DNA of 64,000 nucleotides from Bacteroidia bacterium (GTDB lineage: Bacteria > Bacteroidota > Bacteroidia > Bacteroidales > Paludibacteraceae), in contig RZYM01000007.1 of the NCBI GenBank assembly GCA_009930305.1, positions 31,375 to 95,374 on the forward strand, written 5' to 3'. The notes below the pieces were generated by a model. That model searched no databases and was not told where the DNA came from. It worked only from the letters and a program-made list of their open reading frames with translations. The first letter of the stretch is position 1. Every line of letters starts with the position of its first letter. This document shows positions 9,257 to 16,945 of this stretch, in pieces. The position numbers were made by a program, and so were the translations under genes.

Positions 9257-9958
9257 TTTTCAATTATCGTAATTGTACTAGACATTTTAGTATTTATATA
9301 TTTTCATTTGATAATTTATTAAGTGTCAACAGCAAAATAGGTATCTCATTGATCATGGGTTATATGAATTATGCTTGTTGATTCTGTGCTAGGCTCCCTT
9401 CTCTTGGGTATATTTAGAATATCATCGATATTAACATCTAAAACTTCCATCATTTTCAAAACCATTTCAATATTTGGCTGTGAAGAATTAGTTCACCACT
9501 TAGATGCAGTTGTAGGATTTACATGCAGTTATTCTCCTAACCACTTGTTCGTTATCTTTTCCTGCACAAGTAGTAGTTTTAATCAATTTATATCCTGCAT
9601 CATACTAATTTTATGACATTGATATGCAAATTTAATGAAATAGTTTCATTCTATCAGTTAATTAAGTGTTTATTTTAATCAAAAGCTAAATTGCATATTT
9701 TAGGACATCATCCTTTATCTACACCTTCCTTTTAGAGGTGTTATAGACTAACAATTGCGCAAATATGGCTCGGTAACTATAATTTTTGCATGTTTGCCAC
9801 AATATTTTAATTGATATCAATCTTGTGCCTGCCGATATTAGTACGTAGGTTCTTCATGATGTGGTATCAAAAGTAGAGTTTGAGAATCAGTCATAGAATG
9901 CATTCATCACAAAGCGAGTGGTAGCATCGCCACCTTTAATATATATATATTATTTATT
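9257..9958. other. 702-bp region without intact genes
   Basis: Apart from the XRE pseudogene at 9346-9603 I see no intact gene. The 355 bp from 9604 to 9958 have stops in all frames and no recognisable protein remnant, tRNA or clear promoter. A small hairpin (ACACCT 9721-9726 with AGGTGT 9736-9741) is the only local structure. Base composition resembles its surroundings. It is probably decayed accessory DNA. Confidence 0.6.
9346..9603 (-). pseudogene. XRE-family helix-turn-helix regulator, three in-frame stops
   Basis: Read from the ATG at 9603, one frame runs 86 codons to a TGA at 9346 without any frameshift but with internal stops TGA, TAA and TGA at codons 7, 25 and 37. Between the stops the reading is clearly an XRE-type HTH: TNKWLGE, then NPTTASKW, then TNSSQPNIE, then LDVNIDDILNI. 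Living relatives have R, Q and C (or W) at the three stop positions, so each stop can arise by a single substitution. It lies 90 bp upstream of the AlbA_2 gene, same strand. The intact plus-strand frame opposite it (9371-9616) is its shadow. Confidence 0.8.
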
Positions 9959-10579
9959 TCATTCTTCCTCGCTGTGGAGTACCGGTAGTGTGATGTGAAA
10001 TTTAACGGCTAGAACACGTGTAGCTATTACAGCAATTGCCGATAAAACTTCTGTAAGTATAATGTTGCAGTTAAATTTGTAGCATATAAAGTATACGATT
10101 CCACCGGCAACACATGCCATGGCATAAATTTCTTTTCTAAAAATAAGAGGAACTTCATTAATCAAAATATCGCGAATGATACCTCCGACTGCACCTGTCA
10201 TCATACCCATAATAATTGCAAGCCAAAAATGGAAGCCTGATGCAAGAGTACGTTCAATACCCACTACTGTAAAAAGAGCTAGACCAATAGTATCGAAGGT
10301 AAATATGGTATATTCAAGTTTTACTATCTGCTTTCTGAATAATATTACAAATAATAGTGCAAATGCAGTGATAAATACGTATGATGGATTTTGCATCCAA
10401 AAAGGAGATACGTTAAGTAAAATATCGCGTAGAGTACCACCTCCGATTGCTGTAACAAAACCAACAACATAAGCTCCAAACCAATCAAAGTTTTTTGATG
10501 ATGCCATACGAATACCACTTATTGCAAATGCAAATGTGCCTATAAAGTCTAAAATGTGTGTAAATGTTATTGGTAACAT
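9959..10579 (-). CDS. TRIC-type (UPF0126) cation channel family protein
   Basis: This is a 206-aa polytopic membrane protein of the UPF0126/TRIC family, probably a homotrimeric potassium-permeable channel. Two repeats each carry the family motif: GGGTLRDILL in the first half and VGGIIRDILINEVP in the second. About seven hydrophobic helices are visible. I place the start at 10579 (MLPITFTHIL); the 40 residues upstream in the open frame are basic, not conserved-looking, and run into the divergent polA gene. It shares a short divergent intergenic region with polA. The physiological role in bacteria is not settled. Confidence 0.88.
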   Translation of the reverse strand: MLPITFTHILDFIGTFAFAISGIRMASSKNFDWFGAYVVGFVTAIGGGTLRDILLNVSPFWMQNPSYVFITAFALLFVILFRKQIVKLEYTIFTFDTIGLALFTVVGIERTLASGFHFWLAIIMGMMTGAVGGIIRDILINEVPLIFRKEIYAMACVAGGIVYFICYKFNCNIILTEVLSAIAVIATRVLAVKFHITLPVLHSEEE

Positions 10580-10636
10580 GTGGTGTTTAATGACATATAA
10601 TTTTCTGCAAAGTAACGTAAATTTTAGCTTTTTTCT

Positions 10637-10644
10637 TACCTTTA
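10637..10644 (+). promoter_or_regulatory. -7 box before polA
   Basis: TACCTTTA, close to TAnnTTTG, lies about 22 nt before the polA ATG. It is a plausible but imperfect promoter. Confidence 0.4.
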
Positions 10645-10665
10645 CGAAACAAAAAACATTTAAAT

Positions 10666-13500
10666 ATGAAGAAACTTTTTTTGATTGATGCATACGCAAT
10701 TATATATCGTTCATATTATGCCTTCATAAAGACTCCTAGAATAAATTCAAAAGGCCTAAATACATCGGCTATTTATGGATTTGTGAATACCCTAGAAGAC
10801 GTCTTAAAGCGCGAGCTTCCTACACATATAGCAGTTGCTTTTGATCCTTCGGGCCCTACATTTCGCCACGAAGCTTATGAAAAATATAAAGCTCAACGCG
10901 AAGCAACTCCCGAAGATATTCGAAAAGCAATACCCATAATCAAAGATTTAGTTTCTGCATATCGCATACCAATTTTGCAAGTTGATGGTTTTGAAGCCGA
11001 TGATGTGATTGGCACAATGGCAAAGAAAGCTGAAAAACTTGGATTTAAAACATATATGCTAACTCCTGATAAGGATTATGCTCAATTAGTATCAGACAAT
11101 ATTTTTATGTATCGTCCTAAACATAATGGGGGATACGAAACAATGGGCCCTGAACAAGTGAAAATCAAATATGGTTTGACATCACAAGAGCAAGTAATAG
11201 ATTTGTTGGGATTAATGGGTGATAGTAGTGATAATATTCCGGGTTGTCCGGGCGTGGGAGAAAAAACAGCCGCTAAGTTGTTGCAAGAGTTTGGTAGTAT
11301 TGATAATTTATTGTCTTCAACCGATAAACTAAAAGGTGCATTGAAATTAAAGATTGAAGATAACAAAGATCAGATTATCTTTTCGCGTTTCTTGGCAACA
11401 ATTAGAAAAGATGTGCCTATTGAACTTGACGAGGAATCACTAAAGATTGAAAAACCTGATGATGCTAAACTTCAGGCAATGTTTCAAGATTTGGAGTTTA
11501 GAAGCAGGTTAACAAATGCATCACCCGTTAATGTAATTAATAAAGTAAGCAGTCCAAAATCGGCAACAGGTCCGGTACAAACTTCTTTATTCGATTTACT
11601 TGATGAGCCAAAGCAAGCTCCGGCTGATACTCAAACAGAAGAAGCTCCTGTATCAACCACAGAGAATCAGATAGAAGAAAATCAAAGTTTGCAATTATAT
11701 AATATTAATAGCATCACGCACAAATATACGCGTATTGCTGATGCTCATAGTTTAAAAAGTTTTGTAGAAGAATTAAGCTATCAACCTGCATTTTGTTTTG
11801 ATACGGAAACAACCGATGTTGATGTTTTCAACGCTGAACTTGTAGGATTGTCTTTTTGTTGGAAAGCAGGAGAAGCTTATTTTATTCCGGTGGATGCAAA
11901 TAATGAAAAAGATACCTTAGATGTATTAAGACCTATATTTGAAGATTGTTCGGTAGGCAAGATAGGCCACAATATTAAGTTTGATATGTTGATTCTGGCA
12001 AGATGTGGTGTAAATGTGTGTGGAGATATTTTTGATACCATGATTGCACACTATATTTTACAACCCGAATTACGTCACGGAATGGATTATTTGGCAGAAA
12101 TATATTTACAATATCGTACCATTCATTATGATGATATAGTAGGACCAAAAGGAAAAAACCGGATTCTTATAAGAGATGTGGATGCTAATCTTTTGTGCGA
12201 TTATGCATCAGAAGATGCTGACATCACGTATCGCCTAAAAACAATTTTAGAAGAAGAACTAAAAAAGAGCAAATCAGAATCTTTGTTTTATGATATTGAG
12301 ATGCCACTCGTTCGGACTCTTATTGAAATGGAATTGGCAGGTGTACGAATTGATTCTGAGGCGCTTAAACAGTCGTCAATACAAATGACTGAAACAATGA
12401 ACGCTATAGAAAATGAGGTTCAAGCAGTAGCAGGAGAGGGTTTTAATATTAATTCGTCAAAGCAAGTAGGTGAGTTGCTTTTTGAAAGGTTAAAAGTTGT
12501 AGAAAAGGCAAAGAAAACTAAAACCGGTCAATATGTAACCTCCGAAGATATATTGGAGTCACTGAGGTCTAAGCATCCTATTGTCTCTAAGATATTGGAA
12601 TACAGAGGTCTGAAAAAGTTGTTGAGTACTTATATTGATGCCTTACCATTGCTTGTAAAAAAGCAAACAGGAAAAATTCATACTTCATATAATCAGGCTG
12701 TTACTTCAACAGGAAGACTAAGTTCAAGTAATCCTAATTTGCAAAATATTCCTGTAAGAGATGAACAAGGCAGGGAAATAAGAAAAGTTTTTATACCGGA
12801 TGATGGATGCATATTCTTTTCGGCTGATTATTCTCAAATTGAGTTACGTTTGATGGCTCATTTGAGTGGAGATGAGAATATGATTGAAGCATTCCGTGAA
12901 GGATATGATATACATGCATCAACCGCAGCAAAAATATTTAAGATTGATATAAGTGAGGTTAGTTCTGATATGAGGCGTAAAGCCAAAACAGCAAACTTTG
13001 GAATAATATATGGTATTTCGGTATTTGGTTTATCAGAACGTTTAAGCATTCCGAGAACAGAGGCCAAACAACTTATTGATGGTTATTTTGAGACGTATCC
13101 TCGCGTAAAGGCATACATGGACGAAAGTATAGAACATGCAAGAGAATTAGGTTATGTTGAAACAATTTTCGGACGAAAGCGTTTCTTGCCTGATATAAAA
13201 TCAGCTAATAGTATTGTAAGAGGATATGCAGAACGAAATGCTATTAATGCTCCGATACAAGGAAGTGCAGCAGATCTTATTAAGATTGCCATGGTACGTA
13301 TTTCAAATCGCTTTAGAGAGGAGAGTGTGCGTTCGCAAATGATTTTGCAAGTGCATGATGAGTTGAATTTTAATGTTTATCCTGATGAGTTGGATAAAGT
13401 AAAATCGATAGTGGTTGATGCGATGGAACATGTTGCAGAGCTATCGGTTCCTTTGCGTGCTGATTGTGGAATAGGTAATAATTGGTTGGAAGCTCACTAA
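10666..13500 (+). CDS. polA: DNA polymerase I
   Basis: DNA polymerase I (944 aa) fills gaps and removes RNA primers during replication and repair. The N-terminal 5'-3' exonuclease domain (1-290) shows FLIDAYAIIYRSYYAF, GFEADDVIGT and GDSSDNIPG. A proline/glutamine-rich linker follows (about 300-340). The 3'-5' proofreading domain retains FDTETTDVD near residue 380, with later HNIKFD and YASEDADITYRL motifs, so proofreading is probably active. The polymerase domain has motif A DYSQIELR, motif B RRKAKTANFGIIYG and motif C QVHDELNF. It is full length, monocistronic, and closed by a perfect palindromic terminator. Confidence 0.98.
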   Translation: MKKLFLIDAYAIIYRSYYAFIKTPRINSKGLNTSAIYGFVNTLEDVLKRELPTHIAVAFDPSGPTFRHEAYEKYKAQREATPEDIRKAIPIIKDLVSAYRIPILQVDGFEADDVIGTMAKKAEKLGFKTYMLTPDKDYAQLVSDNIFMYRPKHNGGYETMGPEQVKIKYGLTSQEQVIDLLGLMGDSSDNIPGCPGVGEKTAAKLLQEFGSIDNLLSSTDKLKGALKLKIEDNKDQIIFSRFLATIRKDVPIELDEESLKIEKPDDAKLQAMFQDLEFRSRLTNASPVNVINKVSSPKSATGPVQTSLFDLLDEPKQAPADTQTEEAPVSTTENQIEENQSLQLYNINSITHKYTRIADAHSLKSFVEELSYQPAFCFDTETTDVDVFNAELVGLSFCWKAGEAYFIPVDANNEKDTLDVLRPIFEDCSVGKIGHNIKFDMLILARCGVNVCGDIFDTMIAHYILQPELRHGMDYLAEIYLQYRTIHYDDIVGPKGKNRILIRDVDANLLCDYASEDADITYRLKTILEEELKKSKSESLFYDIEMPLVRTLIEMELAGVRIDSEALKQSSIQMTETMNAIENEVQAVAGEGFNINSSKQVGELLFERLKVVEKAKKTKTGQYVTSEDILESLRSKHPIVSKILEYRGLKKLLSTYIDALPLLVKKQTGKIHTSYNQAVTSTGRLSSSNPNLQNIPVRDEQGREIRKVFIPDDGCIFFSADYSQIELRLMAHLSGDENMIEAFREGYDIHASTAAKIFKIDISEVSSDMRRKAKTANFGIIYGISVFGLSERLSIPRTEAKQLIDGYFETYPRVKAYMDESIEHARELGYVETIFGRKRFLPDIKSANSIVRGYAERNAINAPIQGSAADLIKIAMVRISNRFREESVRSQMILQVHDELNFNVYPDELDKVKSIVVDAMEHVAELSVPLRADCGIGNNWLEAH

Positions 13501-13504
13501 GTAT

Positions 13505-13541
13505 AAAAAAAGAATCACATAAATTTATGTGATTCTTTTTT
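13505..13541. terminator. Perfect palindromic bidirectional terminator
   Basis: The 26 bp at 13511-13536 are a perfect palindrome (AGAATCACAT... mirrored), flanked by a run of A on the left and of T on the right. It can terminate both polA (plus) and the CoA-transferase gene (minus). Confidence 0.9.
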
Positions 13542-13560
13542 GCATTCTTATAAGTTCTTA

Positions 13561-15057
13561 TTATTGAAAATCAGCCCAATTTGTATTGCGCATATCTCCT
13601 GTAGCCATAAATGTGCGGTGCATACCAAAACAAGCACCTAAGTTATGTGGAGTTTGACCTTTGGCAGAAATTTTCAAATAATCGTGTAACATTTGTCTGT
13701 ATATAGGATCTACACAATTTTCGATGATCAGTTCAGCACGTTGACGTGGTGATTTTCCTCTTAAATCTGCGATACCATATTCTGTAATGAGAACCTTTGT
13801 TGAGTGTTCGTTTTGATCTACGTGTGTTACCATAGGTACAATAGAACTGATCTTTCCGTCTTTTGCAGTAGCAGGAGTCGTAAAGATTGAAATATATGCA
13901 TTACGTGTAAAGTCTCCGGAGCCACCAATACCATTCATCATCTTAGAACCCATTACATGTGTACTATTTATGTTTCCATAAATATCAGCCTCAAGAGCTG
14001 TATTAATTGTAATTAAGCCTAAACGACGAACAAGACCAGGGTTATTTGAAATTTCTTCAGGACGTAAAACAATTTTATCGCGGAAGAAACTCATATTGTC
14101 GTAAATCTCTTGTAGTACAGGATCTGTAACTGTAAGTGAACAGCCGCTTGCAAATATAACACGTCCTTTACGCATCAATTCAATAACTGAATCTTGTATA
14201 ACTTCAGTGTACATTTTGAATGCAGGAATATTAGGATTGTTACCTAATTCTGACATAACTGCATTTGCAATATTACCTACACCTGATTGTATTGGCAAGA
14301 ATGATGCAGGAATGTGTCCTTTTTTAATTTCCTCACTTAAGAAATCTGATACATTTTTACCGATGCGCGATGTAATTTCGTCAGGTTCTGTGAATCCACC
14401 AACTTCATCTTTTCTGTTTGTTTCTACAATACCTATAATTTTTGCAGGATCAACCTTCAATATTGGACTTCCTATACGTTTTTCAGGACTAAAAACAGGT
14501 ATCTCGTGACGTGCAGGAGGATCTAGAGGTTCGTATATGTCATGTATACCGCGTAGCTCTTTAGTGTGACGGCTATTTAATTCAATTATTATGCGATCTG
14601 CCAAACGTGCAATTGTTGGAGAAATTCCAACACCTGAGGTAAGAATTATTTCGCCATTGTCGTTAATATCACATGCTTCAATAATTGCAACTGTTGGTTT
14701 TGGCATAAATCCATAGCGAATTTCTTGTGCCAACTGAGATAAGTGTATATCAATATAGGCAGGGCCATCAAGTTCGTTAATCGCATTACGTAGGTCTTTG
14801 TTTGATTGATAAGGAGTACGGAAAGCAATTGCATTCGCTTTAGCTAATGCGCCATCAAGAGATGCTCCTGTTGACGCTCCTGTATACATACCTATTTTAA
14901 ATGGTTTTCCGGTAGCATGTATTGCTTCTGCTCTTTGAGCGATGGCTGTCGGTACCTCTTTTGGAGATCCTGCAGGTGTAAAACCACTAAAACCTACAAT
15001 ATCGCCATCATTGACGAACTCCGCCGCTTCCTGGGCGGAAAGAATTTTGTAATTCAT
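13561..15057 (-). CDS. Acetyl-CoA hydrolase/succinate CoA-transferase family
   Basis: This is a 498-aa class I CoA-transferase. Family members move CoA between acetate, succinate or propionate, a step in acetate or propionate formation in Bacteroidales. Visible features are the N-terminal GDIVGFSGFTPAGSPKEV segment, TEVIQD near residue 285 (likely the catalytic Glu that forms the glutamyl-CoA thioester) and the CoA-binding NGIGGSGDF loop near 380. Length matches the AarC/ScpC-type enzymes. It is monocistronic, with a -7 box upstream. Substrate preference (acetate:succinate or propionyl-CoA:succinate) cannot be decided by eye. Confidence 0.9.
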   Translation of the reverse strand: MNYKILSAQEAAEFVNDGDIVGFSGFTPAGSPKEVPTAIAQRAEAIHATGKPFKIGMYTGASTGASLDGALAKANAIAFRTPYQSNKDLRNAINELDGPAYIDIHLSQLAQEIRYGFMPKPTVAIIEACDINDNGEIILTSGVGISPTIARLADRIIIELNSRHTKELRGIHDIYEPLDPPARHEIPVFSPEKRIGSPILKVDPAKIIGIVETNRKDEVGGFTEPDEITSRIGKNVSDFLSEEIKKGHIPASFLPIQSGVGNIANAVMSELGNNPNIPAFKMYTEVIQDSVIELMRKGRVIFASGCSLTVTDPVLQEIYDNMSFFRDKIVLRPEEISNNPGLVRRLGLITINTALEADIYGNINSTHVMGSKMMNGIGGSGDFTRNAYISIFTTPATAKDGKISSIVPMVTHVDQNEHSTKVLITEYGIADLRGKSPRQRAELIIENCVDPIYRQMLHDYLKISAKGQTPHNLGACFGMHRTFMATGDMRNTNWADFQ

Positions 15058-15095
15058 TTAATATATATTTATGACGTTTTTTTTAAAAAGACGTG

Positions 15096-15103
15096 CAAAG
15101 GTA
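15096..15103 (-). promoter_or_regulatory. -7 box before the CoA-transferase gene
   Basis: On the minus strand this reads TACCTTTG, a perfect TAnnTTTG box about 38 nt before the ATG at 15057. The -33 element is not obvious. Confidence 0.55.
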
Positions 15104-15206
15104 GTGCAATTTGTTTTTAAATGAAAAAAAAATCGTCAGTTTTGATATAGGGTTGGGGGAGGTTTTATTGAACCCCTCACATTCTCCTCTCAAAACCCCA
15201 AAATAT

Positions 15207-15980
15207 CTATTCTTTTGTCAGAAATTTGAGTAATTCTTCGGATTTGACACCTATTTTAAGTTTGCCTTTTTCGGCGTATGAGATTTTGCCGGTTTCTTCT
15301 GATACAACAACTACTAAAGCATCAGTCTTTTCTGATATACCTAGCGCAGCTCTATGTCTTAAGCCTAAATTTTGAGGAATATTTTGGTCGTGTGATATAG
15401 GCAAGATACAGCCAACCGCTTTTATTTTTCCTTCAACAATAATTAAAGCCCCGTCGTGTAAAGGAGTATTTTTATAAAAAATATTCTCCATTAAGCGCGA
15501 TCTTACTTCGGAATCTATACGTTCGCCGGTTTCCCAATAATTTGTTAGATCTGCCTCTTTTTGCAAAACGATTAAAGCTCCTGTTTTTGTTTTTGAAAAG
15601 GATTCGGCTGCTTGTACAATTTCATCTATAAAAGCATCATCTTTGTTGCCTTTTCTCCCGATAACCATGTTCTTTATTTTTGCGTATAAACCCTTAGAAT
15701 GTCTTCCTACTAGTTTATTTAAAAATCTACGTATCTCATCCTGAAATAAAACAATGAGAAGTATGGCACCAACATTTACGACTTTGTTCATGATAGCACC
15801 AAGTAATTCCATCTGAAAAACGTATGAAACAAAGAACCAAATGACAATGAAACTAAGCACAGATATGAAAATGTTCATACCCGAAGTTCCTTTCATCAAA
15901 CGATATATTTGATATAGCAATATTGCTACAATAATAATGTCGAATAGGTCTTTAAGTCTGAATCCAAGTATGCTGAACAT
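15207..15980 (-). CDS. cdaA: Diadenylate cyclase CdaA
   Basis: CdaA makes cyclic di-AMP from two ATP at the inner membrane. The 257-aa protein starts with three transmembrane helices (about residues 10-85). The DAC catalytic domain follows, with the DGA motif in LHDGALIIVEG near residue 175 and RHRAALG near 210, both intact. It lies 5 nt after folP on the same strand, the usual Bacteroidota arrangement in which folP and cdaA are paired. No c-di-AMP phosphodiesterase is in the window. The 149 bp downstream contain G/C-rich imperfect inverted repeats that may terminate the operon. Confidence 0.95.
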   Translation of the reverse strand: MFSILGFRLKDLFDIIIVAILLYQIYRLMKGTSGMNIFISVLSFIVIWFFVSYVFQMELLGAIMNKVVNVGAILLIVLFQDEIRRFLNKLVGRHSKGLYAKIKNMVIGRKGNKDDAFIDEIVQAAESFSKTKTGALIVLQKEADLTNYWETGERIDSEVRSRLMENIFYKNTPLHDGALIIVEGKIKAVGCILPISHDQNIPQNLGLRHRAALGISEKTDALVVVVSEETGKISYAEKGKLKIGVKSEELLKFLTKE

Positions 15981-15985
15981 GGTTG

Positions 15986-16765
15986 TTATAATTTATGATA
16001 GTATGTGTGTAATTTGATAGTTTCCATTGCTTCTTTGGCATCATGAACACGTAATACGTCAACGCCCTCGTCAAGTAGCATGGTATGTAAAACGGATGTA
16101 CCATTTAATGATTCGCTTGCAGAAGTTTGTAAAACCTTTTGTATCATCGATTTTCTTGATATTCCAACTAGTATTGGCAACTCAAAAGTATGTAAGACGT
16201 GTAAGTTACGAGCAATATCGTAATTTTCTTCCAGAGTTTTTCCAAACCCAAATCCAGGGTCTAGAATGATGTCATTAACTCCAAGCCTCGTTAGTGCATC
16301 AATCTGTTTTGAAAAGAAATACATCATTTCAGGAAGTCCGCCACCACCAGAGTACATTAGTATGTATGGAACTTTGTGTTCTGCAACTACATTGAACATT
16401 TCATCGCAGCCTCCAGATATATCATTAATAATATTTACTCCGTATTTTTCTATACACATTTTTGCAACAGACGGGCGAAATGTATCTACAGAAAAAACGG
16501 CATCAGGATATTTGCTTATTAAAATGGGTAAATTTTCATCTATTCGTTTTATTTCCTCCGATTCTGAAACCTCTTCTGCTCCAGGTCTTGTAGAGTATGC
16601 ACCAAAATCTATGCAAAACACACCTGACGGAACTTCCATATTATATCGACTTCCTTGGAAAAATGAATCGGGTGTAAAGTTTACTATTGCCATAACTTCG
16701 GTTTTGTTAAAACAATGAAGTTTTCCACCGATATTTACAGACAAATATTGAGATCGTTTGTGCAT
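15986..16765 (-). CDS. folP: Dihydropteroate synthase
   Basis: FolP joins p-aminobenzoate to dihydropterin pyrophosphate in folate synthesis. In this 259-aa protein I see the pterin-site NFTPDSF near residue 28 (usually NVTPDSF), STRPGAE near 56, VSVDTFRP-like FSVDTFRP near 92, NIINDISGG near 112, DPGFGFGKT near 167, GISRKS near 195 and VLRVHDAKEA near 233. The loop that normally reads HMxGTP is replaced by YSGGGGLPEMM. It is somewhat short, but all other catalytic regions are present. It forms an operon with cdaA. Confidence 0.93.
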   Translation of the reverse strand: MHKRSQYLSVNIGGKLHCFNKTEVMAIVNFTPDSFFQGSRYNMEVPSGVFCIDFGAYSTRPGAEEVSESEEIKRIDENLPILISKYPDAVFSVDTFRPSVAKMCIEKYGVNIINDISGGCDEMFNVVAEHKVPYILMYSGGGGLPEMMYFFSKQIDALTRLGVNDIILDPGFGFGKTLEENYDIARNLHVLHTFELPILVGISRKSMIQKVLQTSASESLNGTSVLHTMLLDEGVDVLRVHDAKEAMETIKLHTYYHKL

Positions 16766-16805
16766 AAATGTATAATGATTTGAAAAAACAAGTCATAAAT
16801 CTTTG

Positions 16806-16813
16806 CAAAATTA
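16806..16813 (-). promoter_or_regulatory. -7 box before folP-cdaA
   Basis: On the minus strand this reads TAATTTTG, matching TAnnTTTG about 40 nt before the folP ATG at 16765. Confidence 0.5.
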
Positions 16814-16898
16814 GAAATTATCTGCATCTTTGCAGTCATTTTGTCGGAAAACTGAAAAAAAAATAAAGCAAAACACAATATTGGAGCTCAAAATTAGT

Positions 16899-16906
16899 TA
16901 TCTTTG
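16899..16906 (+). promoter_or_regulatory. -7 box before the gldK-like gene
   Basis: TATCTTTG lies about 40 nt before the ATG at 16946. No well-spaced -33 box is visible. Confidence 0.5.
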
Positions 16907-16945
16907 TAGCTACGAATGTAAATTAACCTTGAGTATAAAAATACA

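Noticed and set aside
9371..9616. 81-codon plus-strand open frame as a gene
   Set aside because: It is the antisense of the XRE pseudogene, whose minus-strand reading shows clear HTH similarity; the plus reading resembles nothing.
9721..9741. ACACCT/AGGTGT hairpin as a terminator or IS end
   Set aside because: Only 6 bp with no T tract and no flanking direct repeats or transposase remnant.
9700..9930. Minus-strand fragments resembling a transposase or enzyme remnant
   Set aside because: Short readable stretches were found in different frames but none gave a convincing family match.
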